Counted from the first letter of the stretch, positions 7,274 through 16,631 are shown. The stretch: DNA of 38,928 bases from Omnitrophica bacterium RIFCSPHIGHO2_02_FULL_46_20 (GCA_001804065.1 MHFG01000040.1:1-38928); one strand, 5' to 3'. The notes: a model not told the origin generated them from the letters alone. Made by a program: numbers and translations.

Positions 7274-7945
7274 CTATTCCGCTTCCCACTTAACGCTCTT
7301 GATACCTTCTAAATGAGCCATCTCCTGTATCAACTGAGCGTTATGTCGGGCTGTGGAAAGTTTTATCCCCACTTTCAAAACCATATTAGCGCCGTCCTTT
7401 GAGCGCTCGACTTCAAAATCGGTTATTTCACTGTCGTATTCTGACAAGACATCTCTTATACCTTTTAATTGTTCCATACCGTCTTTCATCTCTACCACGA
7501 CCGTCTTGTACCAGTCCTTTCTTATCATCACATGCTCTAATCTGCCAAAGAACATGAGCGCTATGACGGCTATGCCCGTAGTAACGATAGCGCCGAAATA
7601 CAATCCTGTCCCGACTGCAAGGCCTATGCCTGTGACAACCCAAAGACTTGCCGCCGTAGTTAACCCTCTCACCGAAGCCTTGTAGCGCATAATAGTGCCC
7701 GCGCCTAAGAAGCCTATGCCTGTGACAACGCCGGCCGCAAGCCTGGCGGGGTCGAACGTCGCCCGGCCTGAATATGCGTCAAATATATGCATTGATGCAA
7801 GCATGATCAATGTTGAACCGACGCACAGAAGGATGTGCGTCCTGAAGCCGGCTGCCCGGCCATGAAATTCCCTTTCAAAACCGACTACTCCGCTTAAGAC
7901 CGCGGCCAATACAAGACGAAATAACACAATCCATTCGTTAAGCAT
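7274..7945 (-). CDS. MgtC/SapB-family membrane protein
   Basis: The 223-aa product has the MgtC N-terminal membrane domain, with about four to five transmembrane helices, ending near residue 140 (motifs GVVGFEREFHGRAAGFRTHILLC split over helices 1-2, GIGFLGAGTIM and VRGLTTAASLWVV). A soluble C-terminal ACT-like domain follows. MgtC proteins modulate magnesium homeostasis and ATP synthase or virulence traits in some bacteria; no specific role can be read here. The start overlaps the tsaD stop by eight bases, implying coupled translation. Confidence 0.88.
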   Translation of the reverse strand: MLNEWIVLFRLVLAAVLSGVVGFEREFHGRAAGFRTHILLCVGSTLIMLASMHIFDAYSGRATFDPARLAAGVVTGIGFLGAGTIMRYKASVRGLTTAASLWVVTGIGLAVGTGLYFGAIVTTGIAVIALMFFGRLEHVMIRKDWYKTVVVEMKDGMEQLKGIRDVLSEYDSEITDFEVERSKDGANMVLKVGIKLSTARHNAQLIQEMAHLEGIKSVKWEAE

Positions 7946-9002
7946 TCGCCACCTCCAAATTCGGCTCGGCGCTCAAATAAAGGTCAGATCTATATCCTCG
8001 CTTATACAATTCTTCTCCCAGAACGCCGATCATGGCCGCATTATCCATGCAATATTCTTTTTTCGGGAAATACGCTTTTATCCCGCCGGAAAATTTCGCG
8101 GCATTCTCAAATTTTTCTCTCAGCCTGGAATTGGCGGCAACGCCCCCGCCCACAACTATCCTTCTAACCTTATAAAGTTCGGCCGCCAAAAATGCCTTAT
8201 CCACCAATGAATCTAATACTGTTTCCTGAAACGAGTAACAAATATCATTAATCTCTTGGCGCCTGGCCCTGCCTGTTCCTCTAATCCCGAATGGCGAGAG
8301 GGGAGCCCCTGGCGCCAAAGCCGGCATGCCTCTCACGTAATATAATACCGCAGTTTTAATCCCGCTGAAACTAAAATCCAGCGAATCTTTCCCAAGATAA
8401 GCCTTCGGAAATTTTATCTTATTTCGATTTTTTGAAAGTTGAGCGCTTTTTTCAATAACAGGCCCCCCCGGATAACCTAGTTTCAATATCTTAGCGACCT
8501 TATCGTAAGCCTCTCCTGCGGCATCATCCTGTGTCTGGCCTAATAGTTTCTGTTTATAACCATCGCTGCAATAGAATAATGCCGTGTGCCCCCCGGATAC
8601 TACAAGCCCCACAAATGGATATTTCGGCGCTTTTTCCTCGCTTAAGAAAGCGCTGTACAAATGAGCGAGGACATGATTTACGCCTATAAGCGGCACGGAT
8701 AAGCTGTAGCTTAAAGACTTCGCTAATGATATTCCCGTAAGCAGCGCGCCGACCAGTCCGGGGCCATTCGTCGCGGCTATCAATCTTATATCTTTTATCT
8801 CTTTTCGCGCGGACTTTAATGCCTTTGTCAACGCTCCTAAAATATACTCAACATGAAATCTCGAAGCTATCTCAGGCACTACCCCTCCGTACTTTTTATG
8901 AAGATGGACGCTTGACGAAACTATGTTTGAATAAATAAGCCTGCCTGACGTAACCGAGACGCCTGTCTCATCGCAGGAAGTCTCTATGCCTAAAGTGAGC
9001 AT
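7938..9002 (-). CDS. tsaD: tRNA N6-adenosine threonylcarbamoyltransferase TsaD
   Basis: TsaD transfers the threonylcarbamoyl group to A37 of ANN-decoding tRNAs. The 354-aa protein shows the ASKHA start GIETSCDETGVSV, the metal ligands His110 and His114 (NHVLAHLYSA), the SGGHT motif, DDAAGEAYDKVAK, FSFSGIKTAV, GGGVAANSRLRE and YCMDNAAMIG. Residues about 225-249, between LYYVR and EINDICYSFQE, are longer than the usual linker and are encoded by a palindromic sequence at 8256-8318. The insert falls in a surface loop between conserved segments, so the enzyme is probably functional. ATG 9002 lies one base after the stop of the upstream deacetylase gene. Confidence 0.95.
   Translation of the reverse strand: MLTLGIETSCDETGVSVTSGRLIYSNIVSSSVHLHKKYGGVVPEIASRFHVEYILGALTKALKSARKEIKDIRLIAATNGPGLVGALLTGISLAKSLSYSLSVPLIGVNHVLAHLYSAFLSEEKAPKYPFVGLVVSGGHTALFYCSDGYKQKLLGQTQDDAAGEAYDKVAKILKLGYPGGPVIEKSAQLSKNRNKIKFPKAYLGKDSLDFSFSGIKTAVLYYVRGMPALAPGAPLSPFGIRGTGRARRQEINDICYSFQETVLDSLVDKAFLAAELYKVRRIVVGGGVAANSRLREKFENAAKFSGGIKAYFPKKEYCMDNAAMIGVLGEELYKRGYRSDLYLSAEPNLEVANA
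8256..8318. repeat. Palindromic insert inside tsaD, in frame
   Basis: Perfect 8-bp ends TTGGCGCC (8256-8263) and GGCGCCAA (8311-8318) enclose 47 bases that contain CCTCT / GAGAGG. The word GAATGG(G)CGAGAGGGGA inside it recurs in the intergenic element near 14609-14625, which supports a repeat origin. It encodes the extra loop of TsaD. Confidence 0.55.
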
Positions 9003-9003
9003 T

Positions 9004-9846
9004 TTATTTAACCATATCTGATAAGCGCACGAACACGATCCCGTCAGCCGCCAGTTCCGGCATCATTTTGCTTAAAACGGCTATGGTATTTTTTCTATCA
9101 TGACAAATCGCTATAGCGCGTCCATTTTTAAAAGCAAATTTTCGTAATGCCAGGGCTTGCCTCTCTATGTAATCCGCGGAATTTGTGTTATCCAGGAACA
9201 TATCCCTCTTGGCGTAAGGTACGCCTAGGGCGGCGGCAACATCACGGCATATTGATTTTTGGGTTACTAAGCTGTCGAAAAAGAATAAGTTTCTTTTCTT
9301 TAGATCTTTTAGGATGATCGTCATCAAGGCCTTGTTCTCTGTGGCCTTTGAGCCCTGATGATTCGAAGTTCCTCTCAAGCCTGTAATATTTTCTATATTC
9401 TTTTCCAGAATAGCGATAACTTCTTTCTCATCCATGCCGGTCTTTATTGTGCCTGCTTCCAGAGGAGCCGATTTATCATTTGCCTCCAAAGGCAAGTGTA
9501 ATATCACTTCGTAGCCTTTCGAGCTGGCGAGTTCAGCCAAACGGCGGGAATAAGGCAAGTTCGGCAATATTGAAAAGGTTATCGGGCTCTTCGCGGCAAA
9601 TAACTCTTCGAGGTCATTCATATTGTAGCCAAAATCGTCCATTACGATAACGACTTTTGGGTGAGGGTGTTTTTTTTGTATGGACGGCAGGACGCTTTTC
9701 TTTATGGTTTCTTTGATAACAGCGCGCTTTGGGATTACAACTTTTTTTCCCGGAACATGCGCCCAGCGCCAATAGATAAGTCCTATCGCGGTAGTTAGAA
9801 TTAAAATTACTGCGGCAGTGATTATTATTATTATTTTAGTTTTCAT
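9004..9846 (-). CDS. Divergent polysaccharide deacetylase (YibQ/DUF610 family)
   Basis: A 280-aa protein anchored by one N-terminal transmembrane helix (about residues 4-25). Its periplasmic domain has the YibQ-type motifs VVIVMDDFGYN, ITFSILPNLPYS, VILHLPLEA, GTSNHQGSKAT, FFFDSLVTQKS and a late ICHDRKNTI. The family has a NodB-like barrel; substrate and activity are poorly defined, but genes commonly neighbour C-terminal processing proteases and murein factors, as here. The ATG lies 20 bases after the S41 peptidase stop and the stop is one base before tsaD. Confidence 0.9.
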   Translation of the reverse strand: MKTKIIIIITAAVILILTTAIGLIYWRWAHVPGKKVVIPKRAVIKETIKKSVLPSIQKKHPHPKVVIVMDDFGYNMNDLEELFAAKSPITFSILPNLPYSRRLAELASSKGYEVILHLPLEANDKSAPLEAGTIKTGMDEKEVIAILEKNIENITGLRGTSNHQGSKATENKALMTIILKDLKKRNLFFFDSLVTQKSICRDVAAALGVPYAKRDMFLDNTNSADYIERQALALRKFAFKNGRAIAICHDRKNTIAVLSKMMPELAADGIVFVRLSDMVK

Positions 9847-9866
9847 ATCTTATCACTTATCTCTTT

Positions 9867-11150
9867 TTACTGATTACTTTTTCTATAGATCTTTAGCGCT
9901 TTCATTAAATCGACGGCCCTCTCCAGCTGGCTGTCGCGCTCAATCTCCTCTTTTGCTTTAGGCCGCTTTTCTTCTAATTTAGCCGCGTTTTCTCCCCCTA
10001 TCTTCTCAAAAATATCCGATGGCGATTTTTTCTTATCTTTTAACTCGTAACGCTCAACTATAAGATCAGGCATAACGCCCTGGTTCATTATACTCTTCCC
10101 GCTGGGTGTAAAATATGCCGCCGTTGTGAGCTTTAATGCTGAGGAGTCCTTTAGCGGAATAACGGTCTGGACGGATCCTTTTCCGAAAGTTTTTGCGCCG
10201 AGGATCACAGCGCGCTTGTTATCCTGCAATGCGCCTGCCACTATCTCGGAAGCGCTTGCAGAACCTTCGTTCACGAGTACGACGATAGGATAATTTGGAT
10301 GTTGGGAATTTACCTTAGATTTATAAAGCATGTCTTGTGATGCTTTTCTGCTTTTTGTGGAGACAACCGCAGTATCTTTGGGCAGGAATTTCTCGCAAAC
10401 CTCGATGGCGGAATCGAGCAGGCCCCCGGGATTATTCCTTAGATCAAGGATTAGCGAATCCATCCCTTGCGCCTCAAGTTTTTTCAAAGCCCCTTCCAGT
10501 TCTTGCGCGGCTTTTTCCTGAAATTCGATAAGTTTTACATAGCCTATTTTTTCGTCTATAAGATATGCGTCTTTGACGCTGTTTATTTTAATGATGGCGC
10601 GTTTTACCGGAATATCGAAAACCCTCTCCTCTTTTTCTCTCCATACAGTAAGCGTCAACTGCGTCCCAGGGTCGCCGCGCATCATCTTCACAGCGTCATT
10701 CAAAGTCATATCTTTTGTAGTCTTGCCATTTATTTTAACTATCCTATCGCCGGATTTTATGCCGGCCGCGTCTGCCGGTGTGCCGGCCATTGGAGCGATT
10801 ATGGTAATGATGCCGTCTTTCGATGTTATCTCAATGCCTATACCACCGAACTCTCCCTTCGCTCCGACCGTTATCTCTTTATATTCATCCGGGTCCATGA
10901 ATTGACTGAAGTCATCGAGCGATGACAGCATACCCCTGAGGGCTCCATATATCATCTTCTTCGAGTCAACCTCACCGACATAATCATTTCGTATAGCGCT
11001 TATGGCGTCTGAGAATAATTCGACCTGATTATAGAGGTCCTCCTTGGATTTGGCCTTGCTATCCTTCTGGGCCTCATAACCGCCCATCGTCAAAGAAGAG
11101 ATTAGTATGGCCGCTGTGACAAGAAAAGCTATTCTCAGCCTTTTTGACAT
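9867..11150 (-). CDS. ctpA: S41-family C-terminal processing peptidase
   Basis: The 427-aa product starts with a signal peptide or anchor (KRLRIAFLVTAAILISS) and continues with an N-terminal helical cap and a PDZ domain (about residues 95-170, GGIGIEIT...GTPADAAGIKSGDRIV). The S41 tail-specific protease domain has Ser299 (EGSASASEI) and Lys324 (KTFGKGSVQ), spaced 25 residues apart as in Prc/CtpA, and LDLRNNPGGLLDSAIEV. It would cut periplasmic proteins from their C-termini. A charged C-terminal tail follows the core. The gene sits four bases after gatB and is followed by the yibQ-like gene, a common pairing. Confidence 0.93.
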   Translation of the reverse strand: MSKRLRIAFLVTAAILISSLTMGGYEAQKDSKAKSKEDLYNQVELFSDAISAIRNDYVGEVDSKKMIYGALRGMLSSLDDFSQFMDPDEYKEITVGAKGEFGGIGIEITSKDGIITIIAPMAGTPADAAGIKSGDRIVKINGKTTKDMTLNDAVKMMRGDPGTQLTLTVWREKEERVFDIPVKRAIIKINSVKDAYLIDEKIGYVKLIEFQEKAAQELEGALKKLEAQGMDSLILDLRNNPGGLLDSAIEVCEKFLPKDTAVVSTKSRKASQDMLYKSKVNSQHPNYPIVVLVNEGSASASEIVAGALQDNKRAVILGAKTFGKGSVQTVIPLKDSSALKLTTAAYFTPSGKSIMNQGVMPDLIVERYELKDKKKSPSDIFEKIGGENAAKLEEKRPKAKEEIERDSQLERAVDLMKALKIYRKSNQ

Positions 11151-11154
11151 AAGG

Positions 11155-12591
11155 TCATTCCGCTAAATGTTTTTTGAGTATCTCATTGACAATGGACGGA
11201 TTGGCCTTGCCTTGAGTCTGGCGCATTACCTGCCCCACTAAAAACGTCATTGCATTCTTCTTTCCATTTTTATAATCATTGACCGATTTTCCATTTTTGG
11301 ATAAAACATTTTTTATTATCTGATCTATTCTTTCTCTATCGCTGATCTGCAACAATCCTTTTGACTCCACTATCTCATAAGCGTTTTTTTTAGTTTCAAT
11401 CATCTCGATTAATACGTCTTTTGCCGTCTTACCGCTTATCTCTTGACTATCGATCATCTCTAACAGCCCGATAAGGTTTTTAGACAGTACGCCGAGTTCT
11501 ATTATGCCTGAATTTTTAATATTCATCTGCGCCATGATGTCGCATGTGATCCAGTTTGCGATCGTCTTTTTATTTTCATATTGTTTAGCGCACTCTTCGA
11601 AATAATCGGCCAGATCGATCTGGCTCGTAAGTATCTTCGCGTCATATTCAGAGAGGCTGTAATCCTTTACGAATCTATTCGTCCTGGCCTCCGGAAGTTC
11701 GGGCAAAGCCTTCCTTATCTCTTCTATAATAGTCTTTTCTACCATAAAAGGGACCAGGTCCGGCTCCGGGAAATATCGATAATCCTGGGCCTCTTCTTTC
11801 GACCTCATGGAAATAGTCGCCATTTTTCCGGCGTCCCAAAGCCTCGTTTCCTGAATTATATTTTCTTTCGCTTCAAGCAGAGAAACCTGCCTGTCGGCCT
11901 CATACTGCAATGCCTCCCTTACCCATCTGAAAGAATTCATGTTCTTTACTTCGACCTTGACGCCGAGCTTCTTCTCGCCGGACTTTCTTATAGACGCATT
12001 TGCGTCGCACCGCAAACTGCCCTTCTCCATATCGCAGTCCGATATCCTAAGATATTGCAGTATGGCCTTTAAGGCTGTGAGGTAATCGTAGGCCTCTTGA
12101 GGAGAGCTTATATCAGGCTCCGTAACGATTTCGAGCAGCGGCATGCCCGCTCTATTAAAATCTACGAGGCTGTAACTAGCTTTGGCGGGATGCGTTAGTT
12201 TGCCGGCATCCTCTTCCAGATGGATGCGCTTTATCCTCACTCTTTTTCTATCGCCGCCGGAAGTTATCTCGAGCGATCCGTTATACGAAAGCGGCATATC
12301 ATATTGAGATATCTGGAAGTTCTTGGGCAGGTCAGGATAATAATAATTCTTCCTGTCGAATTTTACCAAACTCTGTATGGCGCAATTCAACGCAAGAGCG
12401 GCTTTAATAGAATAAAGAAAAGCTTTCTCATTCAGGACCGGTAATGAGCCCGGGAACCCCAGACACACCGGGCAGGTCTGGCTGTTAGGCCTTGAACCGA
12501 ATTTTGTAGAACAGCCGCAGAACACTTTTGTTTCAGTCCGAAGTTGAAGGTGAACCTCTAATCCTATTACTGTTTCATAAGTTGTGTTCAT
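11155..12591 (-). CDS. gatB: Asp-tRNA(Asn)/Glu-tRNA(Gln) amidotransferase subunit B
   Basis: The 478-aa GatB has full family length: signature [21 protein letters not shown], the zinc-site cysteines CGCSTKF and [45 protein letters not shown] and RYFPEPDL. The C-terminal YqeY-like tail ends in [20 protein letters not shown]. It binds the misacylated tRNA and performs its ATP-dependent activation. The start overlaps the gatA stop by four bases (ATGA). The complete gatCAB set implies that Gln-tRNA and/or Asn-tRNA is made by transamidation. Confidence 0.98.
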   Translation of the reverse strand: MNTTYETVIGLEVHLQLRTETKVFCGCSTKFGSRPNSQTCPVCLGFPGSLPVLNEKAFLYSIKAALALNCAIQSLVKFDRKNYYYPDLPKNFQISQYDMPLSYNGSLEITSGGDRKRVRIKRIHLEEDAGKLTHPAKASYSLVDFNRAGMPLLEIVTEPDISSPQEAYDYLTALKAILQYLRISDCDMEKGSLRCDANASIRKSGEKKLGVKVEVKNMNSFRWVREALQYEADRQVSLLEAKENIIQETRLWDAGKMATISMRSKEEAQDYRYFPEPDLVPFMVEKTIIEEIRKALPELPEARTNRFVKDYSLSEYDAKILTSQIDLADYFEECAKQYENKKTIANWITCDIMAQMNIKNSGIIELGVLSKNLIGLLEMIDSQEISGKTAKDVLIEMIETKKNAYEIVESKGLLQISDRERIDQIIKNVLSKNGKSVNDYKNGKKNAMTFLVGQVMRQTQGKANPSIVNEILKKHLAE

Positions 12592-14024
12592 AGTTTCGGA
12601 TTTTCCCTGTGAAAGCCCGTGCTTTGCTCAAAAGTGTAAGCGGCCCTGAACAGCGTCTCTTCATCGAACGGTTTAGCTAATATCTGCAGTCCTATCGGCA
12701 GATTGCCTTTCGTAAATCCGCATGGTATAGAGATAGCCGGAATTCCCGCAAGATTCGCGGATATCGTGAATATATCCGATAAATACATGCTTAACGGATC
12801 ATCCATCTTTTCGCCTATCTTAAAAGCCGCTGTCGGAGAAGTAGGGGTGATTATACAGTCGCAATTTTTGAATGCGTTGTCGAAATCCTCTTTTATCTTC
12901 GTCCTTACCTTCTGCGCCTTGAGATAATAGGCGTCATAGTAGCCGGTAGACAGGCAATATGTCCCTAAAAGGATCCTCCTCTTAGCTTCGTTACCGAATC
13001 CTTTTGAACGTGTTTTTATATACATGTCGATGAGGTCGCTCGCATTTTCAAATCTAAATCCGTATTGCACACCGTCGAACCGCGCCAGGTTCGAGCTTGC
13101 CTCCGCAGGCGCCACTATGTAATATGTGCTTACCGCGTATTGAGTATGAGGCAATGATATCTCTACGATCGTAGCGCCGAGATCCTTTAAGAGAAAGACC
13201 GCCTTTTTGACGCTCGACTCAACTTCTTTATCTATTCCCTCTATGAAATATTCCTTCGGGACGCCGATGCGTAAACCCTTGATATCTTTGGTTAGCGATC
13301 TTGTGTAATCCGGAACAGCTATGTCGACGGACGTCGAGTCCATCTCATCGTAACCGGCTATTGTATTCATCATAAGAGCGGCGTCTTGGACATCTTTTGT
13401 GATAGGGCCTATCTGGTCCAGGCTGGATGCAAAAGCTATCAAGCCGTATCGCGAAACTCTGCCATAAGTTGGCTTCAATCCTACGACCCCGCAGAGGCTC
13501 GCTGGTTGTCTTATCGATCCGCCTGTATCCGACCCGAGCGCTAAGATAGTTTCGTCGCTAGCGATAGCCGCGGCAGAGCCTCCGCTTGAACCGCCGGGTA
13601 TCCTTTCCAGATCCCACGGATTTTTAGTCGGGCCGTAGCAAGAGGTTTCACATGAGGAACCGAAGGCGAACTCGTCCATGTTAGCCTTGCCGATGGGTAT
13701 AGCGCCCTCATCTTTAAGCCTCTTTATGACAGTGGCATCGTAGGGAGGTTTAAAACCTTTCAGTATCTTCGATCCACAGGTAGTTTCTTCATCCTTGACG
13801 CAGATATTATCTTTTACTAGAACAGGAATGCCGTATAATTTACCTTTTTTATTTTCCGGAATCTTCAAAATACATTCTTCATTCAATCTTACAAAAGCTT
13901 TTATCCTTTTATCTAAATCTCCTATCCTTTTGAAAAGACTTTCCAGAATTTTAGAAGGGCTGATTTCGTCCTTACCTATCTTGGCCTGCAGTTCGTGAGC
14001 CGTTAATAAATACGGTTCTTGCAT
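12588..14024 (-). CDS. gatA: Asp-tRNA(Asn)/Glu-tRNA(Gln) amidotransferase subunit A
   Basis: GatA is the amidase that releases ammonia from glutamine. The 478-aa protein has the amidase signature with the Lys-cisSer-Ser triad: Lys71 (GIPVLVKDN), Ser146 ([13 protein letters not shown]) and Ser170 ([11 protein letters not shown]), with the expected spacing. The glutamine/ammonia-channel region [16 protein letters not shown] and the C-terminal [19 protein letters not shown] are also present. It overlaps gatC by one base (TAATG) and gatB by four, so the subunits are translationally coupled. Confidence 0.98.
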   Translation of the reverse strand: MQEPYLLTAHELQAKIGKDEISPSKILESLFKRIGDLDKRIKAFVRLNEECILKIPENKKGKLYGIPVLVKDNICVKDEETTCGSKILKGFKPPYDATVIKRLKDEGAIPIGKANMDEFAFGSSCETSCYGPTKNPWDLERIPGGSSGGSAAAIASDETILALGSDTGGSIRQPASLCGVVGLKPTYGRVSRYGLIAFASSLDQIGPITKDVQDAALMMNTIAGYDEMDSTSVDIAVPDYTRSLTKDIKGLRIGVPKEYFIEGIDKEVESSVKKAVFLLKDLGATIVEISLPHTQYAVSTYYIVAPAEASSNLARFDGVQYGFRFENASDLIDMYIKTRSKGFGNEAKRRILLGTYCLSTGYYDAYYLKAQKVRTKIKEDFDNAFKNCDCIITPTSPTAAFKIGEKMDDPLSMYLSDIFTISANLAGIPAISIPCGFTKGNLPIGLQILAKPFDEETLFRAAYTFEQSTGFHRENPKL

Positions 14025-14320
14025 TATTTACACTCTATGATCTGCGGAACCTTGAAGGAGTCCCCTTCCTTAGAAGGAGCATTCTTCAACACATCATCAA
14101 GCTCAAGAGATTTTTTCAATATATCTTTTCTGAAAACATTTTTAAGCGCGGCCATAGGATGGCTTGTCGGCGGGACGGTCTTGGTGTCTATTTCCTTTAA
14201 TTTGTTTATATATGATACTATAGACGCTAATTGCCTGGAATAAATCTCTAATTCCTTCTCATCCAATTCTATCCGCGAGAGAAAGGCGACGCTCTTAACT
14301 ATCTTTTTATCAATGCCCAC
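14024..14320 (-). CDS. gatC: Asp-tRNA(Asn)/Glu-tRNA(Gln) amidotransferase subunit C
   Basis: A 98-aa GatC, the clamp that holds GatA and GatB together, with [20 protein letters not shown] near the N-terminus and [16 protein letters not shown] in the middle. The reading frame is open to an ATG at 14374, but that codon lies in the predicted -10 region and the extra residues cross a palindrome. The GTG at 14320 has GGGAG eight bases upstream and gives the family's usual length, so it is preferred. It is the first gene of the long operon running left to about 2520. Confidence 0.9.
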   Translation of the reverse strand: MGIDKKIVKSVAFLSRIELDEKELEIYSRQLASIVSYINKLKEIDTKTVPPTSHPMAALKNVFRKDILKKSLELDDVLKNAPSKEGDSFKVPQIIECK

Positions 14321-14331
14321 GCGCGTAACTC

Positions 14332-14351
14332 CCTGCCTGCCGGCAGACAGG
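14332..14351. repeat. Palindrome in the gatC leader
   Basis: A near-perfect 20-base palindrome (CCTGCCTGCC / GGCAGACAGG, one mismatched pair) lies between the predicted transcription start (about 14358) and the GTG start of gatC. It would form a hairpin just upstream of the ribosome-binding site and could influence translation of the first gene of the operon. Confidence 0.55.
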
Positions 14352-14364
14352 CTTATTTTAATAT

Positions 14365-14393
14365 AACTTACCACACGTCATCAACTTTGTCAA
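14365..14393 (-). promoter_or_regulatory. Promoter of the gatCAB operon
   Basis: The minus strand has a consensus TTGACA (14388-14393), a 17-base spacer and TAAGTT (14365-14370), followed by an AT-rich start region. Predicted start is about 14358. The position rules out the upstream ATG of the gatC frame. Confidence 0.5.
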
Positions 14394-14435
14394 ATCATCG
14401 CTTAGCCCCCGCAGCATTTCTACGATCAGGCGTTT

Positions 14436-14836
14436 ACTTTTGTGGCTGGCCACAAAAGTTCCGCCAAATCAATATACAAAAGACTCACTCGCGTCACCCG
14501 TAAAATCTTGCACCAGGTACAGAATTACGATGCAACCTGTCCCTAAATTAAGCTTCAACCTGTCCCCATGGAAAATTCGAGGGGTGACACTGCTATAGCC
14601 TTTTGGTGAATGGGCGAGAGGGGACTATCGGCTAAAAGACTTGCTACCTATGATCTATGGACAAGCTACTAAAGCTAAAATTGGATGAACACTGCCACCC
14701 TCGAGCCCTAAAAACAAAAGGCTGTAGCAGTGGCAGGACCCCTCGAATTTTCAATGGCCCTTCGGCACCTATGCTTTGCTCGGTGCCGATGGTGAGCATA
14801 GTCGAACCATCGGCAGGCTTGAGAGCCCGTGAAATC
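14436..14836. repeat. Repeat-filled intergenic gap between gatC and ksgA
   Basis: No gene is visible in 14394-14836. It holds a 24-base palindrome (14436-14459, ACTTTTGTGGC arms), two direct copies of AACCTGTCCC (about 14533 and 14556), and a large inverted repeat with arms of about 40 bases (14566-14605 and 14715-14757, core GAAAATTCGAGGGGT). Hairpins CGGCACC/GGTGCCG and CCGATGGT/ACCATCGG follow near 14764-14812. GCGTCACCCGTAAAA (14491-14505) recurs inverted at 18575-18589. These look like dispersed non-coding repeats; the hairpins just past ksgA could also end its transcript. Confidence 0.65.
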
Positions 14837-15676
14837 TTAACTCAATTCGTTTGAAATTTTTGCGAAGGATTGGAGCGGCATATCCTCGGGGCGGGAGTGA
14901 GGATCGACGCCTGCCTTACTAAAAATATCGGCCAATTCCTTCTTCGTAACGGCTAAAACTTCTTTACGCGACAAAGAATTGATGATGGATTTGCGCTTCT
15001 GATTAAAAGAGCCCCTTATTATTTTAAAAAACAACTCTTCGTTCTTAACGCTGACCGAAGGCTTGTCGAGAATGACGAGTCTCACCAAGCTCGAATCGAC
15101 TTCCGGCGCGGGATAAAATGAGCCGCGTTTTATCGTATAGATATAGCGCGGCTTCGTATAATACTGGACAAAACAACTGATAGAGCCGCGATCTTTCAAA
15201 CCCGGCTGCGCAAGGAGCCGATCCGCGACCTCTCTTTGCATCACGATTAGAATCGAATCTATTAAATGCCCATTCTTGATTAAATATTCTATTATCGGCG
15301 TTGTAATATAATAAGGAAGGAGGCCTATGACCTTTATCCTTTTCTTTCCCGATATTATTTTTAGATCGAATTCCAGGATATCATCGTTAAAAAGTTTTAG
15401 GTTTGGATAATCATCCCTAATCAGCTCTTTAAGGATCGAGAAGGCCTTTTTGTCTTTCTCTACGGCAAAAACCTTCGCGCCGGACGAAGCAAGGTCTATT
15501 GTAAGCGCGCCGAAACCCGGGCCGATCTCCAGAACCGTATCGCCTTTTCCTATATAGGCCTCGCTGATAATCTTATCCTTGATATTCCCGTCTATGAGAT
15601 AATTTTCGCCGAGCCTCTTCAGGGGTGAGAAGTTATAAATTGAGAACAGCTCTTTTAGCTGGTTTTGTGTAAGCAT
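14837..15676 (-). CDS. ksgA: 16S rRNA dimethyladenosine transferase (KsgA/RsmA)
   Basis: KsgA dimethylates two adjacent adenosines in 16S rRNA helix 45 during 30S assembly. The 279-aa protein has family length, with SPLKRLGENYLIDG, the SAM motif VLEIGPGFGALT, AVEKDKKAF, the acidic NDDILEFD and the PAPEVDSSLVRL/SFNQKRKSI C-terminal region. The catalytic motif normally reads NLPY; here it is LLPY (residues 119-122, codon CTC at 15320-15322), so the Asn that contacts the target N6 is Leu119. It is the last gene of its operon, two bases after pdxA. Confidence 0.93.
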   Translation of the reverse strand: MLTQNQLKELFSIYNFSPLKRLGENYLIDGNIKDKIISEAYIGKGDTVLEIGPGFGALTIDLASSGAKVFAVEKDKKAFSILKELIRDDYPNLKLFNDDILEFDLKIISGKKRIKVIGLLPYYITTPIIEYLIKNGHLIDSILIVMQREVADRLLAQPGLKDRGSISCFVQYYTKPRYIYTIKRGSFYPAPEVDSSLVRLVILDKPSVSVKNEELFFKIIRGSFNQKRKSIINSLSRKEVLAVTKKELADIFSKAGVDPHSRPEDMPLQSFAKISNELS

Positions 15677-15677
15677 A

Positions 15678-16631
15678 TTAATTTTCAGAAAGCCGGCATG
15701 CTAATAGGATGGCCTCTTTCATTGAGGCGGGATCGGCGATACCCTTTCCCGCAATATCGAAGGCTGTGCCGTGGTCAGGAGAAGTCCTTATGAATGGCAG
15801 GCCCAAAGTCAGATTCACTCCGTCTCTAAAATACAGCGTCTTGAACGGCGCAAGCCCCTGGTCATGATACATCGCGATAACAGCGTCAAACTTACCTCTA
15901 ATCGCCTCGTAGAATATCGCATCCGGCGAAATCGGGCCGTAAATGTTCTTTATATCCCCGAGAGACAATTTTATCCCCGGTATTATTACCTTTGCCTCTT
16001 CATCACCGAACAATCCGTTGTCTCCCGCATGAGGATTTAAGCCTGCTACGCCTATCTTGGGATCCTTGATCTTGAAATATTTTCTTAAATAGCCCGCGGC
16101 AAGCATTATCGTTTTGTGGACGGAGTCTGTCGAGATAGAACGCGAAACATCCTTTAGCGCGACGTGGCGTGTAACAAGCGCGACCTTCAGCCTCTTTCCG
16201 ACGAACATCATGGCAAATTCCTTCGTATCCGTCTTAGCCGCAAGATATTCTGTGTGGCCCTTAAAATCATTGAACCCTGCGCTGCGGACAGAGGTTTTAT
16301 TGATAGGGGCCGTGACAAGCGCGTCCGCTTCTCCCTTCTTTAGCATTGTAACGGCTCTATCGATATATTCTACCGCTGCTCTTCCGAAAGAAGGTTGATG
16401 TTGGCCATAAGAAAAATTATTTTGCGGAACGTTGGACAAATCTAAAAGAGACAGCTCCGGCTTTGTCCCTAAATCTTTTTTGCTCTTTTCTATTATGAAA
16501 CGGTCTCCTATAACCGTAATATTGGCGAGGCGCGAAAATATTTTATCGGAAAGCGCTTTAACTATAACCTCCGGACCAATGCCGGAGGGGTCTCCCATGG
16601 TAATTATGACGCGAGGCTTATTTGAATTCAA
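15678..16631 (-). CDS. pdxA: 4-hydroxythreonine-4-phosphate dehydrogenase PdxA
   Basis: PdxA oxidises 4-phosphohydroxy-L-threonine in the DXP-dependent pyridoxal phosphate pathway. The 317-aa product has PRVIITMGDPSGIGPEVIVKA, the metal-binding histidines in FKGHTEYLA, VTRHVALKDVS and MYHDQGLAPFK, and the substrate motif GLNPHAGDNGLFG. The start is a TTG at 16631 that overlaps the upstream chaperone gene by 14 bases; no ATG leaves the conserved N-terminal strand intact. PdxA next to SurA-like and KsgA genes matches the surA-pdxA-ksgA order known from proteobacteria. Confidence 0.95.
   Translation of the reverse strand: MNSNKPRVIITMGDPSGIGPEVIVKALSDKIFSRLANITVIGDRFIIEKSKKDLGTKPELSLLDLSNVPQNNFSYGQHQPSFGRAAVEYIDRAVTMLKKGEADALVTAPINKTSVRSAGFNDFKGHTEYLAAKTDTKEFAMMFVGKRLKVALVTRHVALKDVSRSISTDSVHKTIMLAAGYLRKYFKIKDPKIGVAGLNPHAGDNGLFGDEEAKVIIPGIKLSLGDIKNIYGPISPDAIFYEAIRGKFDAVIAMYHDQGLAPFKTLYFRDGVNLTLGLPFIRTSPDHGTAFDIAGKGIADPASMKEAILLACRLSEN

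Noticed and set aside
14321-14374. Longer GatC start at ATG 14374
   Set aside because: The extra codons cross a palindrome and start upstream of the predicted transcription start; GTG 14320 has a good ribosome site and family length.
14394-14836. tRNA, structured RNA gene or CRISPR array in the repeat-filled gap
   Set aside because: No acceptor-stem/T-loop signature, and no regularly spaced direct repeats with unique spacers; only inverted and dispersed repeats are seen.
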